64,000 nt of DNA from Amoebidium appalachense (lineage: Eukaryota > Ichthyosporea): positions 8,680,001 to 8,744,000 of the forward strand of contig CAVNZM010000007.1 in NCBI GenBank assembly GCA_963693365.1, in the 5' to 3' direction. Numbering within the stretch: the stretch's first letter is position 1; every line of letters begins with the position of its first letter. A model generated the notes under the pieces. It saw nothing but the letters and a program-made list of their open reading frames with translations. It was not told the DNA's origin and ran no database searches. Below, one piece after another: positions 53,836 through 64,000 of the stretch. The position numbers and the translations under genes were made by a program.

Positions 53836-54171
53836 GTAAGTTTCGTACTTCTTCCTGTTTTTTTTTTTTCATCCTTCTTAGTAACTCACGTAGCCCATTT
53901 GACAGCTCCATTATCGTGCTGCCTCCAGAGCCTCCTCCTTCCCCCCCCCCCCCCCCCCCTCCTCCCCCCCCCCCCCCCCCCCCCCCTCCCCCCCCTCCAT
54001 CCCCCTCCCTACCCTGCCTACCCTCTCGGAGCGCTTCCCCCTGTTTCTTTACAGGCAAACACATGCGTGCACACGTTCACACCTACAGCACACACAAGCA
54101 CACACAAGCAACCCCTTTACACTCTTATCTATCTACTAGCCTCTCATCCAGTCATCCTTTTCCCTGCACAG

Positions 54172-54314
54172 CTTTTTTCGAGTCTTCCAACATGGCAGAC
54201 GCAGTAACAGGGTCGTTCTTCCAGAGGCTGGCTGCAGACAAGGTGCTCCTTGTGCTGTTGGGCATCTATGTGGCCGTCACCATAGCCGGAATCCTCGTGG
54301 GCCAGCTGGCGTAG
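54172..54314 (+). CDS. 40-residue single-pass membrane microprotein (exon 2; ATG at 54192)
   Basis: ATG at 54192 to TAG at 54312-54314. MADAVTGSFFQRLAADK is followed by a run of about 22 apolar residues (LLVLLGIYVAVTIAGILVG) to the C-terminus. It should be a small tail-anchored or single-pass protein. Acceptor at 54171 (ccctgcacag); a likely 5' UTR exon ends at 53835 with donor GTAAGT, so the start is the first ATG of exon 2. I do not recognise the family. Candidates are small subunits of ER or mitochondrial membrane complexes (inference). Confidence 0.6.
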
Positions 54315-54567
54315 CTTTAAGGAGAAGGTGATTGTGGGGTTTGAGGATGCGTTTAAAACATCTACTATCGAATGATATGAAAAAACATAACGCAGTGAAT
54401 GCTCATGGGCACGTGTACCACAGGAGTGTAGTGGACTATAAGCTGTTACATTATAAGTGAGTGGAGGTTTCATGGATTCCCTTGTGTGGTGTAGCTTATT
54501 GGCGAAAACCACATGGGTATACGTAAGGAGGGGGGTTAGGAGAGGGAAGCATGTGGTGACTGGACAA

Positions 54568-54605
<38 letters not shown>

Positions 54606-55026
54606 ACAGTTTGATGGCGTGTGCCAGCCATACTGAGTGTCTTTAAGACCGGTGTAGTCCGAGCTGACTAGTTAGTGCAAGACTGCGAGCTCGCAGCACA
54701 AAGCTTTGAAAGTATGAACAATGAGATAGATTATAGGTGGACTCACATCCTAGGGGAAGTACGAGCAACTGTTAAAATTATAAGTGAGCTCTAGTGTACC
54801 GCTATCTGAGACCTGGGAGGTTCAGATCTTCTTAGCTTTGCACTATGAGGGCGTGTCTGAAATAAAATCCGGATCCCAGGCCAGCAACAACTACCCAACT
54901 GTTTAAGTGGCTGTCCGTGGGGCGGTGGTGGCGGCATAGTGGGGTGCTGGTGGTGGTGGTTTTTTTTATTTTTAAAAAAAGTTAATTTGGGGGGGGGGGA
55001 AGGGGGGGGGGGGGGGGAGGGGAGGA

Positions 55027-55067
<41 letters not shown>

Positions 55068-55790
55068 TGTCATGGGCTCCTGAACGAGGCCTAGGAGCGT
55101 ATCATGCGCATGCTAGCGCCTACTACAGGGTGGCTTTGCGATTGCCCCACCCTTCGATTCCTAAACGGCGCTGTGCTGATGTCTGGCAAAAGCGACCGGA
55201 TGTACAAGAACGTAATGCGTGAAAGTGGCATTCACACGGAAGTATACACGGGAAAGGACATGCATTTGGAAAGCAGGAGGGGGTTCTCATGCAGCTGTCA
55301 AGTGTCGTGTCATTTTGCTCAACTGAACATGGACTTTACTTTGAACAGAGACATTAATTGCACTTGAGAGTCAAGCATGAAATTGGTGCTTGCACACACG
55401 TGGAAGTCACAACATTTCTTTTCGAGCGTTTCGGAACCAGCCGTATCGCCTCTCTCTTACATTTTACTTTGGAGACAGCCACGGTCCAAGGTTCAAAACA
55501 TTGAGAATAGAAAATAACTATTACATACGCGCATAGGGCCACGGCTCTTGTTGGCCGGGCACAGACGACTCACAAAGAAGAAAAAATTCAGTACACGTAC
55601 AGTTACGATAACATTCAGTACAGGTACAGTTACAATAACATGGTTTCGCGATCTTGGCCTTCGGAGCAACTATTTACAGGAGGCCATAAAAAGCACCACA
55701 TAGAGGCATAAAAACAGGTGTTGATAACGAAGCAAACACCAAATAACAGGTATTCTGATATATAAAAAAACCGTATACCAGTTTTATAGT
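54315..55790. other. Spacer with G-runs
   Basis: G-runs at 54569-54601 and 54988-55066. AATAAA at 54860 could serve the microprotein gene. A 2-unit 30-bp tandem repeat (attcagtacacgtacagtta and variant) at 55587-55641. No supported exon. Confidence 0.5.
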
Positions 55791-57020
55791 CTAGCAAGAG
55801 AATATAGGAAAAGACTTTGCACCACGTTCCGAAAGCGATCTTGTAGGCTTGGGCCGTGCGAAATCCAGCTCCGTATGGCCAAAGAATACCTTTTTCTGTT
55901 TTACAAGCGGTGGAGGAGAGGTACGACTAGAATCCTCGACCCTACATCCTCCTGTACCCGTCCTATATCCAGCCAACATTCCGAGGATATCTGAGTTGTC
56001 GCTCGAATCATCATCTAAGCTGACCTCAGCCATAAAAGCAGCGGCTATGTCGTCCAACAGCTCCTTTGGGGAGGTTTTCGGTGCCGCGGTTATTGTCGAG
56101 GATAAAACTGACGCAGATTTCTTTAAGGGGGCAGGTTTGATGATTGGTGCTTTAACTACCGGGGCCACGGGCGCCATCTTGGGCGGGGCTGGTACGACTG
56201 GACGAGTAAATGTGGCCCGGTAGTTGGCCCCAAGGTTATTGTCCCAGTACGTGTGCCCGGCCACGGTATAGGCCACGGTCAACTCGAGGCTCGTGCCCTC
56301 AAAACTATTGGAGTCGAGGGAGATGGAGAAACTAAAGAGGTCGACAGGGGAGGAGGGTGTGTACGTGTCTGTTTCTGTTGTCGGGTGGTAAAGGACCACT
56401 CTGGGTGTGGTTTTGCGACTGTACAAATAGCGTGCTGGCTCGTCCCTCCACGTACGCCAACCGTCCGTTGTGTACCGTACAAACACCTCCTTTTCGTACG
56501 CGATGTTCTGTACAGTGACAGCGCCATTGATGCGTTTTGAATATTTGTCATACTGCACCCGTGCCAGACTTACCATGGCGGTGTCGTCTTCTCGTGGAGG
56601 GTTGATAGAAAAATTAACCTCCTGCACAGGTTTGACATTGATACCGCTGGCGTCAGAGAATCGTCCTGCCAAACATGTGTCTGATGAGCTCCTCGGGCCG
56701 AGTTCGCGCAAGGTAAGTTGTGCACAACGCCCACTTATCAGTGCTGGCGGGTCCCAAGCGTGAAAAGTAAGCGTGGTTGTTAAAGTCTGCCCGTTGACTT
56801 CGTCAGCAAATAAAACCTTTGAGCGTACACGTGTATCCAAGGAATCATCACTGCTACTACCCGTGCTGTCGTGACTGTGTGTGAAACGAAGAATGCTTGC
56901 GTCCCGCCTGAGGGCGGTAGCAAATTGAGACTCGTATGCCATCATTTGACGCGCCGATAATTCGGCTGAAGAATTACTACGGACGAGCGAAGTCTTTTTG
57001 CAACGTTGTTTGCTAAACAC
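55791..57020 (-). CDS. Protein phosphatase 1 glycogen-targeting regulatory subunit (PPP1R3-like, CBM21)
   Basis: Long uninterrupted frame ending with TAG at 55791-55793. Residues are numbered from the GTG codon at 57018-57020. RVxF-type PP1-docking motif KVLF at 68-71, followed by ADEVNGQTL as in the family. CBM21 glycogen-binding domain at about 150-270, with NIAYEKEVFVRYTTDGW, later AGHTYWDNNLGANY. Such proteins bring PP1 to glycogen to activate glycogen synthase. A second K-V-F-F stretch at 377-380 could be a second docking site. The first ATG is 56945; an acceptor-like ccttttttag just before 57020 suggests an upstream exon supplies the start. Acidic region at 334-344 (LDDDSSD) and Pro/Lys-rich linker at 274-300. 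Confidence 0.88.
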   Translation of the reverse strand: MFSKQRCKKTSLVRSNSSAELSARQMMAYESQFATALRRDASILRFTHSHDSTGSSSDDSLDTRVRSKVLFADEVNGQTLTTTLTFHAWDPPALISGRCAQLTLRELGPRSSSDTCLAGRFSDASGINVKPVQEVNFSINPPREDDTAMVSLARVQYDKYSKRINGAVTVQNIAYEKEVFVRYTTDGWRTWRDEPARYLYSRKTTPRVVLYHPTTETDTYTPSSPVDLFSFSISLDSNSFEGTSLELTVAYTVAGHTYWDNNLGANYRATFTRPVVPAPPKMAPVAPVVKAPIIKPAPLKKSASVLSSTITAAPKTSPKELLDDIAAAFMAEVSLDDDSSDNSDILGMLAGYRTGTGGCRVEDSSRTSPPPLVKQKKVFFGHTELDFARPKPTRSLSERGAKSFPIFSC

Positions 57021-59140
57021 CTAAAAAGGGGATCATTTTGGCGTGGTTTTGTGTCGTTGTCACAGTACCGACTCAAAGAGAAAATGTGTATTACTGAGAG
57101 CTGCTAGCTTCGCCGAACCGCTGTGTATATTGATTGTTAATAACCACGACACAAACTATTCAATGGGTTTAATGGTGACTACAACATGTATCTAAGCCAG
57201 AAAGAGCCTTGTCAAAAGGTGTGTTATTCACCTGGCTTCAAAGCAGGAACATTCAAACAACACACTCACAGACTGTCTATCGCAAAAGTGTCGAAAGTGG
57301 AAGCTTGTGGCTTGTCCTTGTGAAGGCGGGGAGCAGGACTTGGTTTATCATCGGCATCAAATGAAGGCCCAGACCTAAATCGGATTGGTCAAAGGTTAGG
57401 GTGCAGTATTTCGCAGATTGTGTGGCTATTTTATTTGCTAAGTTGTAATGCTGCTTTCCCCTGTATGTGACAATAAATAGATAGGTATTTACAAAAAACA
57501 ATTTTCAAATATTTAGTGGCTAAATAGTGCTAGTAGATATTAAAATCTACATTTTTGTAAGCATCAGCTAGCCTACTACCTGCCACAGCAGCTTTTAAAG
57601 TTTTGCTGTCTTCCCCTGGGAATTATCAAAGCCCTTTTTGATTAATAATAAATCATGCACTCTTTTAGGCATGGTTTGAAACAATGCTCCAATTGGCTTA
57701 CCGCTAGTTGATCACATGTGCTAGCCAATTAGCGCTTCACAATCTTGAGATTATTCTACAAAAATCACGCAATCCACATTCATTCGGATCGTTCCCCCGC
57801 TCCAAAAGCCAATCAATCGCGCAGCCAATCATTGAATCCATTCCTGCTCCCACGCTAGGTATAGGGAGACAAATGCTAATGGTTGAAGATGGTGGGGGTG
57901 CTTCTAAGTTCGACGACAATCTTTTTCTTTTGACTCGGGTTTATTGATCCGTTGACGCCAGCAAGCCACAAATATCAATTGTGGAATTTGTAGCGCTATC
58001 ATATATATAAGATTTCTCAAATATTATTTTATTTAAATTTTTATAATCAAAGCCGTCGTATTATTTGAGCTTTAGTCATCCTTTTGATTAAATATTCATC
58101 ATGGCTTAGTGAAAAATGTAATAGAAAAGAAATGTAATTTGCTCTCCGCTCACCTTGGAAATATCGAGGGGGCTTCCCCGAAATGGGGTAAAAATATCTA
58201 TCAAGGCTATGCCCCAACTGTTATCCATTATGCTGTACTTATGCTTTTTGAGGCAATCTAAGCACCAGATGTGATATTCAATATAGCTTTAGATACATAA
58301 ACGTGAGTAGATGTTCTATAACCTATCAACTGCTTTTAATGTTCAGCAGTATTAAAACATAGAAAGAAGGTGCACGTGCGACCCTCCTCATCTACCATGT
58401 GTGATTTGGAGCCAATGCAAAGCCCTTTGATATTTGGCATCACGCACAGTTGAGCCACCACCTTTACACACCCAAACATCAAGAATTTCAAATACATTCT
58501 TCCTTTGGCAGCTATCATTTTTTGTAATTATATTATAAATAACAATCCCTTACATATTGTAGGGGTGCTACAAAACATAATCTTCCCAATACTGATTTTA
58601 TTTTGTTGGAGCGGATATCGATGATGCATCGATCAGTATAACTTGACGTCATCATAGGACATTTCGGCTTTCGCAGGCCTGCGGGCCTGCGGCCCAACGA
58701 CAACACGTCATGATGACACGGTTGCCGGATCCGGCCAGGCCGGTCGTCCGTGGTTATGGTGCCGGAACTCTGAAGCCCTCCAATTTCAGATCCCAAAATC
58801 ACCCCGATCCGAGGGGTCGTCGCTCCCCATAGCATTGCGATATTTCGGAAATGGACACGTCAAGATGTCCATCTTGATGTCCACTTTGAATGCACCCGGA
58901 CACTTGCCCGGTGCCACCACAGGAACATTTTCAAATTTGGTTTCAAAAGTTAGATATTTACTAATTGACCCTAAATTGCGCTTTTTTGGAAAACAATGAA
59001 GGAGAGGTGCTAAAACAAAAATAAGGTGTTCTACATGCTCAGCGCAGACGACTTTCCCGTAAAACTTTTTTCGGAAATCCAAATTTCGCAAAAATAACTG
59101 AATAATTTGTGAAAACATAAAGAACCCCCCCGTAGGTCGG
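57021..59140. other. AT-rich spacer upstream of the LINE
   Basis: No exon or RNA gene supported. A GC-rich patch at 58660-58760 contains gcaggcctgcgggcctgcgg. Otherwise unremarkable. Confidence 0.5.
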
Positions 59141-59250
59141 ATTCAGTCGCACACATCGATTCAGTCGCACACATCGATTCAGTCGCACACATCGATTCAG
59201 TCGCACACATGAATCGCACACATCGATTCAGTCGCACACATCGATTCAAA
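59141..59250. repeat. 18-bp tandem repeat
   Basis: Five to six units of attcagtcgcacacatcg, with one shortened junction (catgaatcgcac). Just upstream of the LINE leader; could be part of its 5' UTR or the target locus. Confidence 0.9.
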
Positions 59251-59353
59251 TGTCGCTTTTTATTATCTGCTAATAAATAGTATCCTTCGCGCATCCACCC
59301 CTAAACCGGGCCATCCGTGGCCCTAAGGGCCGGGGAACACCCCCATCCATGTC

Positions 59354-60538
59354 ATGGCACATGCCTATAATCGTTTCAGAACCTCTTTCAAAGTTCCATC
59401 TACACCCATCACACATGTGCGACCATTAAAACGTCCAGCAGATACACCTACCACAGATGCACAACCAGAAAAACATCGCCTTAGACTAAGCGCAACACCT
59501 ATTTACAATACACTACCCATTCAGAATAACACCACACCACTCCGTAGAAACACAATAACAACCATGCCGAAACTTTCGGTTGATACAGTACTGGCAGAAC
59601 TTGCCCTCGTTAAGAAACAGCTAAATGAGCTGTTACCACTCAAGAACATGATAGAAAAACTCCAAACAGAAAATACCCAACTCAAGCTCACCATTGATTC
59701 ACTCACAGCCCAGCTAAACATTAGTGGATCGCAAAACCCCAAAACTCATGAGCAAACATCTCGCGACGGAGACATTTCCACCCCAACACAAAACAACACA
59801 GGACCGGAAGCACAGCTCCCGGCAGAGTTCCTAGAATATGCGAACTCTCGTAAAACACCCGAGCTCCGCCAAATTGCCAAGGAAACATATGCCAGCATTC
59901 TTGCAGGCAACGAGTACCGCCGCAACTCCCCTCCCAAACCGCCGGCTAAGGGGAACACCCAAGCAAACGGTAACATCAACATCCCACCCAAATACGAGAG
60001 GGTGTATTTCAAAGTCAAGCACGGCAGACGCCCACACAGGGCCATGTGGTCCATCTTCAAGGCTCTCGGCTTCCGGTGCTCTCGCATCCTTTGTCTGTCC
60101 TTCATTGGATACGATGTGCTGGAAGTAGCAGTACGGGGCGACTATAACCGTGCGTTCATCCGTGACGCGACAAAGGGGTGTGGAAGCTTCTTCACCCACC
60201 TCCCAAGCTACGACCCATGCGCGCCGGAAAACATTCAGAAAGCAGACAAAGAACGTAAAGTGTCTGCTAAGAATGCGTGCGCCACACGTTGTCGTGTACG
60301 CATCAGCAAGGCAAAAGAGTTCCTCGCAAAGTTGGAAAACGATGCTACGAGCGTGATAGACACGGACACGAAGGAACCAATGTTTTCTGGTGAGAAACTG
60401 CTCGAGCGCAAACGCCGATGCGAGATGGAAATCGAGCTCTTCTGCGAACTGTTCGCGCTGGCGGAAGGTCGTGCATACGACCCCGTAAGCGACAAGTGGG
60501 AACCAACCCCACAGGTGTCGGACCAAACCGATGCCTAA
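59354..60538 (+). CDS. LINE ORF1 (coiled-coil nucleic-acid-binding protein)
   Basis: 394 residues, ATG to TAA. A heptad-rich segment at about 75-125 (VLAELALVKKQLNELLPLKN and on) predicts a coiled coil. The C-terminal half holds a block (KALGFRCSRILCLSF, then DVLEVAV) like the ORF1 C-terminal domains of non-LTR elements, plus many basic residues. It probably binds the element RNA. The frame is intact. The last 8 nt overlap ORF2. Basic, Thr/Pro-rich N-terminus. Confidence 0.85.
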   Translation: MAHAYNRFRTSFKVPSTPITHVRPLKRPADTPTTDAQPEKHRLRLSATPIYNTLPIQNNTTPLRRNTITTMPKLSVDTVLAELALVKKQLNELLPLKNMIEKLQTENTQLKLTIDSLTAQLNISGSQNPKTHEQTSRDGDISTPTQNNTGPEAQLPAEFLEYANSRKTPELRQIAKETYASILAGNEYRRNSPPKPPAKGNTQANGNINIPPKYERVYFKVKHGRRPHRAMWSIFKALGFRCSRILCLSFIGYDVLEVAVRGDYNRAFIRDATKGCGSFFTHLPSYDPCAPENIQKADKERKVSAKNACATRCRVRISKAKEFLAKLENDATSVIDTDTKEPMFSGEKLLERKRRCEMEIELFCELFALAEGRAYDPVSDKWEPTPQVSDQTDA

Positions 60539-63500
60539 TTTATCCTTCTTCTTCTGGAATGCTCGGACACTGGGCCCCCAAAAGGGCCTCCCCCCCGGGA
60601 CACTCGACGATAAAATCAGCTACATACAACAACAGACAAACAACCACACGTTTACAGTGATTTGCGAAACACAGTTTAAAAACCACAACAAATTCAACTC
60701 TACATTGGTCGACACATCCACACACCCCGGTTACGCGAAAAACCGCGGCATTATTGTACTTGCCACACCACACGTGAGAGTGAAGTGCAAACCGGTAGCA
60801 AAAACGGAATTCTCGGTTTCTATAGAGTTTCTTTCTAATGTTTTTACTTTTGTATATTACCCACCATCTATGTCGGTTGTCGAATTGACTCACGAGTTGT
60901 CACAGTTACCAATGTCCACTGTTATTTTAGGTGATTTTAACACGCGACTCCACCACACAGACACACTGCAAGTGAGTGTCGGGTACCCATCTAAGCCCCC
61001 GGAGCGTGCTATCCCTTTAGCAAGGTATGTCCAAAGTCACACTTTGCGGTTCCCTCAAATATCCCATGCCCACAACACCGACTGGGGAGTGGCCTTTTGG
61101 CCATCAACCATGTCAAAACTCTCTCTCCCTCCTAACCTCTCTAGGTCATCTGACCACTCTCCTATCCTTTTCCTACCTAAGATCTCCCTTGATCTGCTCC
61201 CCCCTCCTCCTCCCACCTTTCGCCTCCGTCTATCCCAGCTTAAGTCACAGTGGGGTAGAGTTGATGTATGTGTATGCTATGCTACGAAACACCCTATATA
61301 TATGCGCCTATTAGAATCTGCACAAGCCAGGCCAGATTCACATCTCGTACTAGATACATGCACTAACTTTATTGTTGATGATTTGATAGATCTCGGTGAT
61401 TATGCTGGCGGTGGTAGGAAGGAATATCCCGATGCTCTCTTGTTACCAAACACCACTCCCGCTAGACTAGGTGAACCCCTGTCTCAAAAGGAAAGCTTGC
61501 GCCGGCTTGCTAGTATGAATCGATTTGGCCCCCCTGCTCGTATTATTGGTGATACCACTGGAGACCCCCTCATAGACTCTGATAAGTATTTCTCGGAACT
61601 GTTTAAAGATAGGACCCCCGCTCAGAAACCTATTGTGTGGCCTGTAGACCCATCTATCCCCATAGAATCGATCCTCCCCTTTTTCAGCCCCGATGCCATA
61701 TGGTCTGTGATATCTAGTTATAGCTCTAGTAAGTCTTGTGGACCTGATGGACTCCCTGCTGGGTTTCTTAAAATCCTTGTTCCCTCCTACCCACAAAAGG
61801 AAAGTGATCGTGCTATTAAACCTGATCTTACTATCATGTTAAGCTCTCTCTTTTCTTGGTGTGTTAAATGTGGACATGTCCCGTCATCTTGGTTAGATAC
61901 CTTAGTGATCCCCATAGTTAAGAAGGACTCTGAGGGCCCCATATCATCCTTTCGCCCCATTACACTAACCCAGGTTGTTCGTAGATTCTTTGAAGCTTGC
62001 TTACTTAGGTTATTTGCACACCACCCTAGGTTTCAATCTATTCTTCACATACACCCATGCCAATCCGCTTTTCGTAAAAACAATTCATGTTATGTTCAAA
62101 TAATGGCACTGCACGATTCTATGCAAGTTGGTGCACAATATGTTGGCTTTATTGATTGGAAAACTGCTTACGATTCTGTCTCCCCTGGTCTCCTATGGGA
62201 AAAGCTTGCTGCACGGGGTGTACCACACTGCATTGGTGTTCTGTTAGAAGCACTCTTGTCTCAAACCTATGGTAGAGCTGTGGTTAATGGGCATCTTTCA
62301 TATGGTTTTGCTCGTACTAGAGGTCTCTTGCAGGGTTCATTGCTTAGCCCCTTTTTGTTTAACCTATTTATAGATGATTTGGCTGTCAAGATTTACGCCG
62401 AAAACGATGACCCTATTAATAACTTTCCGCCTGCACTTCTCTATGCTGATGATCTGTCCCTCCTTGCCCGTACCCCTAGACGCCTGCAAAGATTGTTCGA
62501 TGTAGTGTCAGAGTGGTGCAAGGCAAACCTTATGATCCTTAACATAGACAAATGTGGTGTTCTTGTACCTGATATAGCTAACAATTTACACACATTTACA
62601 TTATCATCTAAACCTGTACCTATAGTTCCAGAATACAAATATCTTGGTGTTCCGGTTGATTCTGTTGGTGTTATGTTTCCCCATATGGTCGAAAAGAGGG
62701 TAGAGTTGGCTCGTAAGCGGTTAGCTTTCTTCTCGGCTAATATTTTTAAAGACACACCCCTCCATCCTTCTATTAGACTTACATTTATTCGCACTTTTGT
62801 CTTCCCGGCATGTGAATATGGTTTACCCCTTCTCGCCGCTTGGATCAAGAAAGAGAGAACTAGAGCGCTTAAACCCTTGGCAAATTTCCTTGAAGCAGAA
62901 GTTGCCTCCTTTCTATCTAACAACTGTTGTAAACCTGGGCCTGTAACGCTCTCGATATATGGTCTGGTCCCAATAGCTGCTAGAGTATCCTATCTCGCGC
63001 TGAAATTCAATAAGCACATAAGCCGCTTAAAGAAGTATTTGCCCTCCCACCCTCTCTTCTCTATCCGACCTGTCCCCTCCTCACCTCCCCCCTCTTTCCT
63101 CCCCTCTCTCTCCCCTTCTCCCCTGGGCACAAATACAAATAAACCCCGCAATAGTGTGTGTGTGACTTTGGACTGCCACTTACTTATTAAACATGTACAC
63201 AATCACAAGATAATCACGCAATATAACAAATGGAAAAAGATACCACACGACACTAGACCCGATGAAAGCATACACCTTGAAAAACTAAGCCTTATGTCTC
63301 GTTTTATATATACTGACCGCCTCAACCATATTGCCAAATATGGCACTCGCAAGTGTATAACACCTAAATACATATTACCTTCCTGTAGAACTGGTCTTTC
63401 TCTAGCTGATGGTATTATTGATCAATTACCACGCTTTTACTGTACACGTGCTATACAGTGGAGATCTAATAAGTATAAGGTGGCATCATTTGCATGCCCA

Positions 63501-63725
63501 AACAACACACACACACACCAGTTTAACCGGTCATGTATCGCCAAATGTAGTTTGATAGACCACATAATACCGCAACACACACACGTCACATTCACAACAG
63601 ACACCCAGAAAGATAGCCTACCTGTAAATTACAACATCCTTGATTTTATACTAAACACGCGTAACTACGACCTGTTTATTAGATGTATTGATTGGCTTGA
63701 GAAACACATCACTACAAAATTATAG
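60531..63725 (+). CDS. LINE ORF2: APE-type endonuclease and reverse transcriptase
   Basis: 1064 residues, ATG to TAG, no interruption. Endonuclease motifs: WNARTL at 9-14, ICETQ at 44-48, VYYPP at 108-112, GDFN at 134-137, SDH at 207-209. Reverse transcriptase: SCGPDGLPAGFLK, GFIDWKTAYDSV, QGSLLSPFLFNLFIDD and YADD at 638-641. No RNase H domain. The end has a few Cys and His (CIAKC) but no clear zinc knuckle. Both catalytic centres look intact, so the copy may be young or active. Clade not assigned. Confidence 0.95.
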   Translation: MPNLSFFFWNARTLGPQKGLPPGTLDDKISYIQQQTNNHTFTVICETQFKNHNKFNSTLVDTSTHPGYAKNRGIIVLATPHVRVKCKPVAKTEFSVSIEFLSNVFTFVYYPPSMSVVELTHELSQLPMSTVILGDFNTRLHHTDTLQVSVGYPSKPPERAIPLARYVQSHTLRFPQISHAHNTDWGVAFWPSTMSKLSLPPNLSRSSDHSPILFLPKISLDLLPPPPPTFRLRLSQLKSQWGRVDVCVCYATKHPIYMRLLESAQARPDSHLVLDTCTNFIVDDLIDLGDYAGGGRKEYPDALLLPNTTPARLGEPLSQKESLRRLASMNRFGPPARIIGDTTGDPLIDSDKYFSELFKDRTPAQKPIVWPVDPSIPIESILPFFSPDAIWSVISSYSSSKSCGPDGLPAGFLKILVPSYPQKESDRAIKPDLTIMLSSLFSWCVKCGHVPSSWLDTLVIPIVKKDSEGPISSFRPITLTQVVRRFFEACLLRLFAHHPRFQSILHIHPCQSAFRKNNSCYVQIMALHDSMQVGAQYVGFIDWKTAYDSVSPGLLWEKLAARGVPHCIGVLLEALLSQTYGRAVVNGHLSYGFARTRGLLQGSLLSPFLFNLFIDDLAVKIYAENDDPINNFPPALLYADDLSLLARTPRRLQRLFDVVSEWCKANLMILNIDKCGVLVPDIANNLHTFTLSSKPVPIVPEYKYLGVPVDSVGVMFPHMVEKRVELARKRLAFFSANIFKDTPLHPSIRLTFIRTFVFPACEYGLPLLAAWIKKERTRALKPLANFLEAEVASFLSNNCCKPGPVTLSIYGLVPIAARVSYLALKFNKHISRLKKYLPSHPLFSIRPVPSSPPPSFLPSLSPSPLGTNTNKPRNSVCVTLDCHLLIKHVHNHKIITQYNKWKKIPHDTRPDESIHLEKLSLMSRFIYTDRLNHIAKYGTRKCITPKYILPSCRTGLSLADGIIDQLPRFYCTRAIQWRSNKYKVASFACPNNTHTHQFNRSCIAKCSLIDHIIPQHTHVTFTTDTQKDSLPVNYNILDFILNTRNYDLFIRCIDWLEKHITTKL

Positions 63726-63740
63726 CGCACACACACACAC

Positions 63741-63801
<61 letters not shown>

Positions 63802-63862
63802 CCAGCTGATACCGAGTGTCCCGAGGGAAGCCCCTTTAAAAAAATTAAAATTAAAATTAAAA

Positions 63863-63915
<53 letters not shown>

Positions 63916-64000
63916 GGGGAACCCCAACTAATTGATTTCTCCTTGTAGTCTTTATGGTGTCTCGTAGAGAAAGTAAACCCTGATATATAGTCACCACCCG

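Larger units (their letters stand above)
59330..63917 (+). mobile_element. Full-length-looking non-LTR retrotransposon (LINE)
   Basis: Short leader, ORF1, ORF2, then a (CA)n run (63728-63800), a 35-base unique part and a (TTAAAA)-like tract merging into about 45 A. CGGGGAAC occurs both just before ORF1 (59329-59336) and right after the A-tail (63915-63922); it could be the target-site duplication. The exact 5' end is uncertain. Confidence 0.8.

Noticed and set aside
55104-55367. 87-codon plus-strand frame
   Set aside because: No family resemblance, no splice or poly(A) context. Length is within chance for this region.
58533-58835. 100-codon minus-strand frame in the GC-rich patch
   Set aside because: No recognisable motif, and the frame is explained by local GC-rich composition.

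Overview
The window looks like nuclear DNA of an intron-dense eukaryote, most likely a protist. Support: very short exons (about 30-360 nt) joined by GT-AG introns, eukaryotic tRNA-Ile genes, an RNase P/MRP protein gene, a PP1 glycogen-targeting subunit and an intact two-ORF LINE. The mix of extracellular domains (TSP1, PAN/apple, hevein-like, ricin-like, right-handed beta-helix) together with a PPP1R3-type protein would fit a unicellular relative of animals, but the species cannot be fixed from sequence alone. Much of the first 52 kb is simple repeat: G/C homopolymers, (CA)n/(GT)n, (GA)n/(CT)n.

Layout. (1) 1-13.84 kb, minus strand: gene A encodes a secreted mosaic protein: signal peptide, seven copies of a Cys-rich module I do not recognise, a hevein-like domain, PAN/apple, TSP1, then a pectate-lyase-3-like beta-helix domain that runs off the left edge. 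(2) 13.84-18.16 kb: intergenic, repeats only. (3) 18.42-42.28 kb, minus strand: gene B is a paralogue of A. It has signal peptide, PAN, TSP1, complete beta-helix domain, second PAN, TSP1-type modules, ricin-like exon and a short Cys-rich tail. Fourteen exon pairs (PAN-a, PAN-b, TSP1, beta-helix exons 1-12, apart from the signal exons) match A in intron position and phase. Three tRNA-Ile(AAU) sequences, one damaged, lie in one of its introns. (4) 42.28-45.8 kb: intergenic, with about 1 kb of almost pure pyrimidine. (5) 45.8-52.03 kb, plus strand: nine exons of an Rpp29/POP4 homologue, with a GC-AG intron and an apparent one-base frameshift. (6) 53.8-54.31 kb, plus: a 40-residue single-pass membrane microprotein. 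(7) 55.79-57.02 kb, minus: a PP1 glycogen-targeting subunit with RVxF motif and CBM21. (8) 59.14-63.92 kb, plus: an 18-bp tandem repeat followed by a complete-looking LINE whose ORFs overlap by 8 nt.

A and B are adjacent, same-strand, paralogous secreted proteins of probable carbohydrate-binding or cell-surface/wall role. POP4, the PP1 subunit and the tRNAs are housekeeping genes with no evident link to them.

The most unusual signal is intron architecture. More than half of the deduced introns start with a sense-strand C-run within about 30 nt of a weak, often GTAC-type 5' splice site, and several end with a sense-strand (CA)n run abutting the 3' splice site. The other leading candidate for something undescribed is the tandem Cys-rich exon array in gene A.
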